A stretch of DNA of 64,000 bases from Sanderia malayensis (Eukaryota; Cnidaria; Scyphozoa; Semaeostomeae; Pelagiidae), in assembly GCA_013076295.1 (NCBI GenBank), contig RQOL01000828.1, positions 2,170,001 through 2,234,000 of the forward strand. Reading direction: 5' to 3'. Within the stretch, counting starts at the first letter, position 1; each line of letters opens with the position of its first letter. Position numbers and translations under genes: made by a program. The notes below the pieces were generated by a model, which had not been told where the DNA came from, ran no database searches, and saw only the letters and a list, made by a program, of their open reading frames with translations. Shown in pieces: positions 23,563 through 33,522 of this stretch.

Positions 23563-23602
23563 GCTGCATACATGCGCACAGACACACACACCCACACACA
23601 CA
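23483..23602. repeat. (CA)n microsatellite with ACCC-rich lead-in
   Basis: An uninterrupted run of about 25 CA units (about 23509-23560) is preceded by ACCCAACCACCC words and followed by an impure CA tract to about 23602. It lies between the copper transporter and the opsin. Confidence 0.97.
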
Positions 23603-24471
23603 TGTCTGTATACATGTATAGCCATATGCACATATGTCCCGTGGTAGTTACTAATGGTGGCGCCAGCTGTGGAGAAATGGAGGAAGGGTAAAGGGAATTT
23701 TTAGGTGCTACATTCTTCACCAATGGTGAAATTCCATACACCACACCCTTATCTACCCCACCTTATATTCTCTTATTGAATTTAAACGAATTTTGATGTC
23801 CATCGTTCCGATAACTGTTTGGGGGACACATTTTTCTAAATCCAACTTTCCCGCCACAACTTGTCGTTACGTCCATTTATGCCCCATCTACTAGTGAATT
23901 ATCAAATTATATAGAAGAAAGTGTACATATTTAATGGGAGTTAGTTATAACCTAGGACAACGGGACAATGTCGCAACCAGCTCCAGTTTGTCGTTATTCT
24001 GTCGTTTTCTTTGTGCCTCAAACGCCACTGATTCAATTGGGCTTGGTGTTGTGGATTTGACGTGCAGGGCATTCCCCACGCTACTTCGCGTAAGCACCTT
24101 GCACACGGAGGCTCAGTGTGGTTGAATTTTAGCTTATCCGGGATTTAAAGAAGAAAAATCATTCTTGCTGCCGAGCAGTTAAAGCGACAGGTTGTCATTA
24201 TACGATTCAGCATGGTTGCAATTCGCAATTTGCCCTTGTTTTGATGCTCTTGAATTCATTAATGAAGTTGTAGATACATGTCCCAGAGGAAAGCTTATCC
24301 GCACGAGAAACGCGTTTTTGCATAACTTTGTGCACGCAGGTGTATTTCGGCGGAGTATTTGAGATCGACAAACCCTTGGATTGATCAGATGAAATTGATA
24401 TTACCTGCCGAGTTGGATGTTTGTATCTCTCTGTGCAGAGGTTTTGATTTGGTGACGGACTTTGGTGAAGG
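23603..24471. promoter_or_regulatory. Upstream region of the opsin
   Basis: No exon or repeat is supported. As the opsin has an intronless reading frame, its promoter should lie here, possibly with a non-coding first exon. I cannot place the start site. Confidence 0.4.
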
Positions 24472-25494
24472 ATGATGAATGGAACAAAATCACAGCATTT
24501 GAGCATACCTGGCTATACGTATCCATCTATTACCTGTTATATGATATTGATTACGATTTTGAGCACTGGTTTGAATTCTCTGGCGTGCTATATTCTACTG
24601 GTGAAGCTTAAGCTGAATACAAGGCAGATAAAGATACTTTTCAGCATGCTTTTTGGTGAGGCTGTCTTACCCGCACTCTCCTATCCATTTCTCATCTATT
24701 CTAGTTTAACGCATGGTGCGTATCAGAATAGTTACGTTTGTTCTTGGACCGGATTTATGACGTTTACGGGTGGATTAAACAGTATATTCCATCTTTTGTT
24801 AATGTCTTCAGAGCGATATTTAACGATTGTATATCCCTTTAGAAACTTCTCGATTTTTGAGCCGTCTTTCTTGAAATACGTCCTCGTTACTTGTTGGTTG
24901 TTGAGCGTGTGCGTGAGCAGTTTGCCATTGTTCGGGTTATCCGCATACATCTACGATGCTGTTGGCGTGTCGTGTTCAGTCAACATATATCCAACATCGA
25001 ACGCTGCACTGAGCTACAACGTGCTAATTCTGTTACTAGGCTACGTTGTACCAATGCTTGGCATCGTCTTCTGCAACTGGAGATTTCTCAAGGAGCTTTA
25101 CCGTATCACTAACGGCAGAAGATCCCAGAAGCTTACAAATCGCCGCACTCTGTCAGAAAATCGTGTTCAGGAGAAGGACCGTGCCATGGAGAGACAGCTC
25201 TCCTTGTATATTATTGCCTGTATTGCGTGTTTCAATATCGCCTGGCTACCATATGCGGCCGTGTTTGTTGTTGCTTTGTTTGGAGGTAGTCTGTCAGGCC
25301 CTGTTTTGGAAGTGGTTCCCGGTCTTTTCGCAAAGTCCTACTCCATTTACGATCCTATTCTCTACGTATTCTTCAACAAAAATTTCCGCTCAGAGTTGAT
25401 GAAGATGTTCCGAAAGAGAAAACAACTAGAAACACCCAGAGCATTGTTCAACCAAAATAAGAGACCACCCGTCGTAAATGAAACAGCAATGTGA
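24472..25494 (+). CDS. Opsin-type G protein-coupled receptor, intronless
   Basis: Light-sensing receptor of 340 residues in a single exon. Retinal-binding is indicated by Lys288 in FAKSYSIYDPILY, the Schiff-base lysine context of opsins (FAKS.x.YNP). Other landmarks are an NGT glycosylation site at residue 3, Glu63 at the conserved TM2 acidic position, the Cys90-Cys168 disulfide pair, ERY at 114-116, WLPYA at 258-262, the DPxxY variant at 294-298 and helix 8 FFNKNFRSELMKMF. The ECL2 start GVSCSVN is opsin-like. At the position of the ancestral counterion (bovine Glu181) there is Asp162, while the bovine Glu113 position is Thr93. The third cytoplasmic loop is basic (GRRSQKLTNRRT). The first two codons are both ATG; either may be used. 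The subfamily (cnidops or anthozoan-specific opsin) cannot be fixed without a tree. Confidence 0.92.
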   Translation: MMNGTKSQHLSIPGYTYPSITCYMILITILSTGLNSLACYILLVKLKLNTRQIKILFSMLFGEAVLPALSYPFLIYSSLTHGAYQNSYVCSWTGFMTFTGGLNSIFHLLLMSSERYLTIVYPFRNFSIFEPSFLKYVLVTCWLLSVCVSSLPLFGLSAYIYDAVGVSCSVNIYPTSNAALSYNVLILLLGYVVPMLGIVFCNWRFLKELYRITNGRRSQKLTNRRTLSENRVQEKDRAMERQLSLYIIACIACFNIAWLPYAAVFVVALFGGSLSGPVLEVVPGLFAKSYSIYDPILYVFFNKNFRSELMKMFRKRKQLETPRALFNQNKRPPVVNETAM

Positions 25495-26930
25495 CAATTA
25501 GGAACTTGAACAGGTTACAACCAAGGCAGCAAGAGTCATTTGATCGTCATAGCCCGGTGGGTTCAACTCAAGAAAACTATCATTGGTGAAGGATCATAGA
25601 GGGAGGCCCACCCACACACATGTACTCAATCCCCAGACTTTCTGGCTGGGTGCTTTTATACGAGTATGGTTACTCCGTTGAGTGCCGCTCTGCCTCTGAA
25701 TAAACGCCCCATTGAAAATCAACTGCGTTAAAGAGCGCCGTACCAGCTATTTGCCACTGCGGCAATTGATCAAGGCACTGTCAGAACAGTTGAAGACTTT
25801 AATGTAAAACAAGAGAAAAAACTATCTGAAGTTTCCGCCTTTACAATACGGAATATTGGTTAAATTATTGTTGATTTGATATATTTAAATGCAGAGAAAC
25901 ATATGTGGATCAGGATTAATTTTAAATAGCGCAAGGCTCGGCTCGAATTATAATACAATCCCAAACACAGTCATCATGCGCCGCGCATATATTTTCTCTG
26001 CGCTTTTGTGAGAATCCACGCGCGGAAAGCATAAGTATCGGAAATAAATTTAAAATGGTTTTTATTATCCGTTTGAAAATCAGCAACTTTCGTTAGTTGA
26101 TATTTGTCTGGAAATCTCTGCAATTCTTGCATTGACAGTCTTTTTTCAGTGAAAACCGCTTGATTAAAAATTTGGCGATCCTTGCGTTAGTTTATCATCC
26201 GGGATGTTCTACCAAGCCTCGCATAATATTTTCATCGAAGTTCCAAGATGACTTCACAACGAATAAAAATCTTGTTTTTTCATAAAAGAAGTACAAAAGT
26301 ACCATTGTATTTCTAATAAGCTTAACGCATGGTGCCTATATAAGCTTACAAGTTTAAGAACAAGTTCAAGAAATATAACTGCTGGCTTGAAATGACGTCC
26401 AAAATATGTTTTGTTTTTTTCCACATGATTTGAAAAACGGTGATCTGGTTGATTCCCACCAAAAATTAAAAATCGGATTTCATTCTTAAGCCGATTAGTC
26501 GCCAGGATTGCAAAAGTCGCAGGACCGTTTGGAAACGAGGCTCTGAAGAACACCGAGGAGTTTAATTGAGCAAATGTTGTGGCCAGCAAAAAGTTTAACA
26601 AACAACTTTTATGAAATCAGTACGAATTGGTTCAATAAAATCTTCAAGTCTGTTAGCAATCACTTTGGTCAAATGTATCAACTCATTTAAACGAAATGCG
26701 AATTTTTATTCAGTTGAATCTCAGGAGCAGGTCTTCAAATATAAACATAGCTACACGTGTAGGCTTTTAATTATCATTCTCATTGCCAAACGCATGCAGT
26801 TTTAAATCACAAATAAATAGCATATTACTGAACATTAACTAATGAAATTATTATTATTTCTCAACTTTATCATATCAGTACAATAATTAAGGTGAAATGA
26901 TAAATTAGAGCAGGAATCTCTAAGGCATAT
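25495..26930. other. Intergenic, no gene supported
   Basis: A partial MITE-like stretch near 25660-25745 (GAGTGCCGCTCTGCCTCTGA, AATAAACGCCCC) resembles the element at 22210. Otherwise nothing is supported; short open frames here have no family resemblance. Confidence 0.5.
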
Positions 26931-26938
26931 GTAAATAT

Positions 26939-27125
26939 AATGTGAAGATAATGTATTATAACATAACGAATTGTGAAGATAATATATTATAACATTACGA
27001 ATTGTGAAGATAATGTATTATAACATTACGAATTGTGAAGATAATGTATTATAACGTTATGAATTGTGAAGATAATTTGTTATAACATTATGAATTGTGA
27101 AGATAATTTATTATAACATTGTAAA
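26939..27125. repeat. 31-bp AT-rich tandem repeat, six copies
   Basis: The unit reads GTGAAGATAATGTATTATAA followed by CATTACGAATT. Starts of the GTGAAG word fall at 26942, 26973, 27004, 27035, 27066 and 27097, an exact 31-base period. Confidence 0.95.
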
Positions 27126-27386
27126 TAGCTTGATATGATACATTTTGAGTTTGTTGTTTCATGACTGGGTCTTATTGAGTTCGAACGAGATGAAATGATA
27201 ACAGACGCAAGCCCTGGAACATTGAAATATCAAAACAAATCAATCAGCCATTGATATTTGAACTCTACACATCTTCTTGAACATTTGGTTCTAGTTTCAG
27301 TCTTACTTTACCATATAATTTCAGACTCAATTTTTTCTTATTTTGTTTGCATTTGCATTTGTTATCTGGAGTTTTGTTGAATCTTA

Positions 27387-27429
27387 GCCTGCTTTGTTTC
27401 TTATCTTGTTAGAAACAAAGCAAGCAGGC
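27387..27429. repeat. Short hairpin
   Basis: GCCTGCTTTGTTTC is followed, after an 11-base spacer TTATCTTGTTA, by its inverse GAAACAAAGCAAGCAGGC, which has a four-base insertion. The spacer word recurs right after the hairpin. This looks like a small inverted duplication. Confidence 0.75.
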
Positions 27430-27505
27430 TTATCTTGTTAGATTTGCCCAAAAATTTTGGGAAAATCTCAACCTGGTGTTCCTTATCAATGTTATAATTG
27501 TAAAC

Positions 27506-27931
27506 TTAGCCCGCGTGCAAACTCTCCAGTGCGTGGGAGTAAAACGTAGAAGAAAATTTTACTTTTAGGGTGCCTTCTTTTGGGAACTTTTTGCCTTTCT
27601 TCCTTTTTCTGGAGACTATGGAGAGATGGAAAGCGCGTTCTTTTGGTCAATTCTCCGGAAAATCGGAGACTTCGCAGTCTCCAGACTCTTCTGTCACCAG
27701 AGCAAGAAGACTTCGGAGACTTAATCAAGGCAACCTAGCTTATAATTCCCACGGCAACCAGCAACGTTTTCAAAATGAATCAAATTAAATTTCTCGAAAC
27801 TCTTCCATTGCGTTTTTTTGCTGCCATGGATTGGAACTCAACTTTTTTGCGAATTGGGAAAAGACAAATTTCCCAAAAGAACGCACCCCTAATTTTGTTT
27901 CTCTGCACTGTAGAGTTTGCACGCAGGCTAA
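27506..27931. mobile_element. 426-bp inverted-repeat element with TGTAAAC flanks
   Basis: The ends are TTAGCCCGCGTGCAAACTCT and the inverse AGAGTTTGCACGCAGGCTAA. Longer subterminal homology is visible, for example AGGGTGCCTTCTTTTGGGAA against the inverse of TTCCCAAAAGAACGCACCCC. The direct repeat TGTAAAC flanks both sides (27499-27505, 27932-27938), a probable 7-8-base target duplication. There is no transposase; the superfamily is not assigned. Confidence 0.78.
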
Positions 27932-28412
27932 TGTAAACTGCGATAAATTGAGCGGAAGAATAACAGTAAGCATTTACTGACACGATTCTCGTGTTCTCGT
28001 GACACGCGTGCATTTCTGGAATGCACCAATTTTAAACAATTGCCAGTTGTTAATGCTGCGTGCAGTGTTTCGTGTAAAAGGCCGCATTGTTATCGAAGTA
28101 AAGCAACTTTTTATACATCTGTGCTTTTTTATCTTTGTTTTTATTTATATATTTATAACCTTATGATAAACAACGACAGAAGCTGTGCAATATGTTTACA
28201 CACTTTATAATACAATGAACAAAATAATACGTGAGTGTTACAGTATATAACATTATTAAACAAGTATCAAGTAATTATTCTTTAAACAAATAACCAAGTC
28301 CATGGATCAATTTGCCTGGTAATTAAGTAATTCTAATTAAAATCGATTAAATGCGACAGTTGAAGAGAAACAAACAACTTTTGCCTCCACGTTGAAATCC
28401 AATCCACTTCAT

Positions 28413-31400
28413 CTACATCTTGGACATCTGCTGTTGTATCATGTCAATAGGCAGCGGGAAGATGATCGTGGAGTTTTTCTCAGCTGAGATGGCTTGCAGT
28501 GTTTGCAGGTAACGAAGTTGCAATGCGCTTGGTGATTCGGCAATGACCTCTGATGCCTCTTTCAATGCACGTGCTGCGTTGAATTCTCCTTCAGCTGCAA
28601 TGACCTGTACGAAGGAGGGGGAGAAGGAGGGTAATTGTCAGCGGTAGGAGCTGACGGGGTAGCAGGGGCGTGTGGAAGAGGTGGAACATCGGCCATCAAC
28701 GAGGACCCTTCTACTACTTGATCAGCACTGTCATTTGTTTCTGCACACGTTTCGTCCTATATTAATTATATTGTAAACGACTGTGAGGGTTAGTTGTCAG
28801 TTGTAGGAAAAAATTGTTAGTTGTCGGTTGTAAGCAGGAGAATATGAAATAAAAATAAAGAACATTATAAAGGAGATGTCGAAGTAAATTGCAGGCAAGG
28901 ACATAAAGAAGAATACGAGAGACAATCAAGGAAGAAGGAGGGAAAACTGAAAAAGGACAAAGAAGGGAATGAAGAAAATAATTAAAGAAGAAACTAGGAA
29001 TATAACATGAAGAAGAATGCAACGAAAAAGTAGATGAACAAACGGAAAGATACTAAAGTAATGAACACGAATCAGATAAAGACAAGATTAGGAAAAAAGA
29101 CGAAAAGTCAACAGCATTAATGCATTGAAAACTGGAAAAATAGAAATTATAAAAGTCAAAGTCTTCATTGGTAAGTAAAAATCGTTTAATTTGTTTACCT
29201 TTGCGCGAGCTTCACGCGAGGCCTCTGCCTCTGCAGCCATGGCACGCTGCAACTGTTGTGGAAGACGGACATCTTTCCTGTGAAGGGAAAAAACGAACAT
29301 TTAACATTTCAAACAGGTTAGCTATTCAACAAACAATGTTTTTCAATGAGAGCTATACTTACACTTCTACACGCTCAACTTTAACTCCCCAAGGATCTGT
29401 AGCATCATCGAGAACACGCTAAAACATGGAACAACAGCTTATCGTTGGAATTCTCTTTTCAGGATTTTAATTGGCACGGGAGAAATGGCAAAGAGGTTTG
29501 AACTGAAGTGGCTTGGGTTAAGTTTGAGAGTTGAGGTGAAGGATTATAAAAATTACGATTATAACAATGGAGCGAATGACAGCTATTATCCATACCTGGA
29601 TGGCATGGCTAATGGTATCTCTGTCTGCTAGAATCTCAGCCAAATTCTTTGTTCCAAGAATGTTTCTCAGAGTTGTTTGGGCAAGAAGCTTCGTGGAGCG
29701 AGTGGCATCTTCGACATTGACAACAGAAGAGATTGGATTGGACACTCGGAAATAGACTACTGCATCCACGGCCACAGTGACACTGTCTTTCGAGAGAATC
29801 TGTGAGTAATGTGGATGTAATGTTACAATGTCCGTTATGGATTTGGACAGGCAAGCATAAGTGCAAGTCATACCAAAACAATTCAATTCAATGTCGAACA
29901 CTGGGATTCGAAGATTGGAAGATTCGAAATCTGACGCTTGAGGGATTCGAGAATTCGAAGATTCGAAGTTTGGCGTTAGAGGGATTCGAGAATTCGAAGA
30001 TTCGAAGTTTGGCGTTAGAGGGATTCGAGAATTCGAAGATTCGAAGTTTGGCGTTAGAGGGATTCGAGAATTCGAAGATTCGAAGTTTGGCGTTAGAGGG
30101 ATTCGAGAATTCGAAGATTCGAAGTTTGGCGTTAGAGGGATTCGAGAATTCGAAGATCCGAAGTGCGACGTTAAAGTCTGACGTTTGAGGGATTCGAGAA
30201 TTCGAAGATTCCTAAGTGCGACGTCAAAAATAAGATGGCGTCGTCGTCGATAGAATGATCTTGGAGATTCTGCGCTTTGAAAAAAATGTACAACTTGAAG
30301 ATGGAAGCAAAGAAAGAAAATTGAAAATTGTGAATTACCTCTTGAGGTGGAACATCAAATGATACAGTCCTGAGGTCAACTTTGATGTAATTGTCAACAC
30401 ACGGCACGATGAAGAACATACCTTTACACGATAAAACAAGCAACAATTACTGTAAAAATAAAGACAACAAGGCTTCAAGTGCTGTGGACTGGAATTGAAC
30501 CAATTGCAAACAATTGAAGGCTGTGTGATGATATTACCTGGACCAACAGCACCTCCTGATTTGAGCCTTCCAACCCTGAAGATGACAGCTCTTTCATACT
30601 CCTGGACAATCTACAATCAGAGGTGAGAGCATTTAATGCATTTTAATATGATTTATTACATCATAATATGCTATATTACATCATAATATAATATAGTTAA
30701 CGCATGTTGAAGCCACAGTTCTGGACAAAAGTCTTTGGGACACTAACGAAAATACAAAAAAACACTATCAACCCGTGATCTTTTTTTGTCGGCTTTATCC
30801 AAAAAATTCATTCCACCTGCAACAGTGTTATCTCAACCACACCCCTGTAATAATCTTGCAAACAGAATTTTGTTGATATTGTATAAGATTGTCTCTTGAG
30901 ACAAATTTTGCGAAGGTCATAAGTGTCCCAATACTTTTGCTGTCTTATATGTCGCCCACCTTTAAGCAGAACATCAGGGAAAGAGGAAAGGTGCATATGA
31001 TGATAAACAAAGATAGAATTGTCAGAAGCCATCCACAAACACCGACTCCAGTATCCGCTTCTATCATAGAAAAAAATAAATGGTATTTAGATTGGTTCAA
31101 CAGTCTAATTTAATGGTTATTGGCTATTACTTGCCACCTAATTTGATTAGGTGACAATTTTTAGCAGCAATTGAACAAATTACGCTACTACTGGGCAGGT
31201 GCATTGAAGAAGGTGCAATGCCATGATATAAATTGTAGTTTTAATATCAACTTTCTTATGCTTGGAAAACCCAGTGCTGAAATTATTAACTCTTTGAACA
31301 GAAGAGTTTTACTTTCATAAGCACTTTTTCATGAGAAACGCGTGTAGCTGCCATGTTGTTTTTCCTTGTCTCAGTTGCTGTGGTGACAGCAAAACCAATG

Positions 31401-31981
31401 GTTTGAATGACGCAAAAGGATTACCGAATTATCCATCCACGCCCACTCTACATTTCAATTTCCCAGCTAAAGAAAATCCAACTTGGTGGAAGTAAATAAC
31501 CTTTCCTGCAACGCAATTTCTCTTTCCCTCGCTCTGCCTAGCGCAAAGTGAAGGGTATAGTCGCGGTGCAAAATTTCGAAATCAGATATTTGCCCAATAA
31601 AATGTCTTCCCCCAAGTGCGTTTTTCCTCACCAGGTTATGCCGAGATGTTAGTCAAATTTCCTGGCAACGAACTCTTTGTACCGCACAACACCATACATC
31701 TTTCAAAGAATGGAAAGATATTCTTGATCTTTTTCAGAGATAAAGATCTCTGTTTCAGGGTTCAGAGGGTAATTTTTATCAATAATCCGTATAGGCCCGT
31801 CGCAGGCACGATGGCGTGATTGTTGATAACAATTTTCGTGAAATTGCGCTAATTTCAATCAGCTGCAACTGCTTCCAAAATTATAGGCCTTCATTTAGCA
31901 AACGCGATTTAACTCAGATGTGTGGCGTGGCGGCATAGAATTTCCGATTTTTATCTACTCACCTTGTCTGTTGCTTTCCAT
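28413..31981 (-). CDS. STOM: Stomatin (SPFH/Band 7) paralogue A
   Basis: Integral monotopic membrane protein of the stomatin family, which forms oligomeric scaffolds in cholesterol-rich membrane and modulates channels. Exons: 31963-31981 (MESNRQ), 30960-31060, 30538-30610, 30339-30421, 29596-29799, 29363-29418, 29199-29277, 28413-28604 (stop TAG). The hairpin hydrophobic segment is GVCGWLLTILSLFIIICTFP, followed by LSLMFCLK and VQEYERAVIFRVGRL, the classic stomatin signature. The SPFH core follows (VDLRTVSFDVPPQE, ILSKDSVTVAVDAVVYFRVS) and the protein ends PLPIDMIQQQMSKM. Exons 3-8 have exactly the lengths of the neighbour at 33523-36145, so this is a tandem duplicate. Its N-terminus is only about seven residues before the shared part, against about 25 in B. 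Introns hold a 39-bp minisatellite and a MITE. The tiny first exon is inferred from phase and a perfect GTGAGT donor. Confidence 0.9.
29906..30222. repeat. 39-bp minisatellite, 6-7 copies, intronic
   Basis: The unit GGGATTCGAGAATTCGAAGA continues TTCGAAGTTTGGCGTTAGA, with units starting at about 29943 and every 39 bases after that; flanking units are degenerate. As 39 is divisible by three, one frame stays open (FENSKIRSLALEG repeats), which produces a spurious 128-codon frame. The array sits in the intron between stomatin A exons 30339-30421 and 29596-29799. Confidence 0.95.
30714..30947. mobile_element. Short inverted-repeat element, second copy
   Basis: The ends CAGTTCTGGACAAAAGTCTT and GTGTCCCAATACTTTTGCTG are inverted relative to each other and match the element at 5436-5690. 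The right edge lies about a dozen bases from the splice donor of stomatin A exon 30960-31060. Confidence 0.72.
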
Positions 31982-33522
31982 CTCGCTAGGACTGATTCTT
32001 TTCGTAGCAATTTTGGCGAATTTTGTTTGAACAAAGCACAGGTTAAAGTTTTATAATCTCCAGTTTAGAAATAACACTGAATTCGGGCCTACGATAGCAG
32101 GTTGTTTTCATTTCATAACAGCGCCACAGACTTTGTATTTGTATTCAAATGTTAATGACATGGATTCGATTAAGATTATTTTGATTGAGTTGGTGGTATG
32201 GTAAAGAAGTCCAGCATTGACAATACAACACAAATAATTAAAATGACTATAGGAGAAAACATGGAACGAGGATACTAGAATAGAATTTTGGTTACAGAAT
32301 TTTATTTTTATGAAATGTATGCTTCCTCAAGAGCATAAAAACATAGATGTATAGGATAGGGTTTTCGCTAAACTGTAATAACATTTGCAAACTTTATTTG
32401 ACTGCGGTTCCACTTTATTCTGCAATGATATGGTACACGATGTTCCATCATATTTGTCTATTGTTCCATGTTATTACCTGTGCGCTGGGGTCCGCACCTT
32501 CATATCATGGAGCCCAATTAACTTTCCATATCGCTTTTAGGTAACTGCGGAGGAGAGGAAAAGGTGAGCAGGAAATATATGCAAGCCCACTAGATCTGGT
32601 AAACCGGTATTTTATCAGCTGCTTCCCTTCCTCAAAGATATTTTGAATGTTGTTAAAAAACGATCAACGCAAAAATGAAGAATACAAAAATTGCTGAATA
32701 GCATATTCTTTTATTGGCGTTAATGTTGTTGACATTATTCATGCATTAGATTGGCTGGACTTTCTGAGACACGTTTCAGAGAGGTTTCTATCCGAGTCGG
32801 AAGAAACCACCCGAAGTGGACAAAGAAACGCGCGTAAACGAGAAGAGCTCATTAATTATTTATGACCCTGTAAGAGTCAGAAGTCCATTTTCTATCTCTC
32901 TCTTTCCTCTCCTCCGCAGTTACCTCACAGGAGTGATTTGACAAACAATAGACTTGGCGAAAGTCTGGACCGGCGAAGAAAAATCCAGTGAAGTTATTTT
33001 GGGTGATCAGTTCCACGATTCTGATCAGAAATGAATGCAAACATATAATTCAATTCCCAACACAGGATATTTTTGAAAGTGTACTCATGAAAAATAATAA
33101 CATCTTAACAGGTATACTTATAAACAAAGTGTATTAGCACAATGAAAATCAAAATCAGAAATTGATAACGTGCATAATCGTAAAAGCAAAGAGCAAGTCT
33201 AGCTCATTCTCACCATACGCAAAACAATGATTTTTAATAATTAAATACCAGAGGGATTTAACCACGAAATTCTTACAGGAACTGCGATTAACCTAGCATG
33301 ATATACCAATTAAAAGTGAAATAATTCAATAAATATGTTTCCAGATCGGAATGATAAAATGAGAACAGCAGTGGTATATTGCCAGTGATAATAAGTGTGT
33401 AACAAGACAGATACTACATAAACAAAAATCATGATAAAAGCATTGGGCTATATAATGGTGTATATAAGTATATATAAGCAGTATTAGGCATGCATTTGCA
33501 TGGACGGTATACACGCTTGTCT
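31982..33522. other. Intergenic between the stomatin genes
   Basis: This stretch contains the stomatin A promoter and the 3' flank of stomatin B. The only structure I see is a perfect 23-base inverted repeat at 32539-32561 and 32903-32925. No further exon is supported. Confidence 0.5.
32539..32925. repeat. Perfect 23-bp inverted repeat separated by 341 bases
   Basis: The left arm starts AGGTAACTGCGGAGGAGAGG (32539-32561) and the right arm is its exact inverse (32903-32925). The right arm sits after a TCTCTCTCTT pyrimidine tract. I see no convincing target duplication, so it may be an old foldback element or a chance-retained duplication. Confidence 0.75.

Noticed and set aside
23434..23744. 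Frames with long Cys-Val or Thr-His runs
   Set aside because: They are translations of the CA microsatellite.
26939..27125. CRISPR array
   Set aside because: The 31-base period is continuous with no variable spacers, and the genome is eukaryotic.
29802..30188. 128-codon frame with repeated 13-residue units
   Set aside because: It is produced by a 39-bp minisatellite in a stomatin intron on the opposite strand; a repeat whose period is divisible by three stays open by itself.
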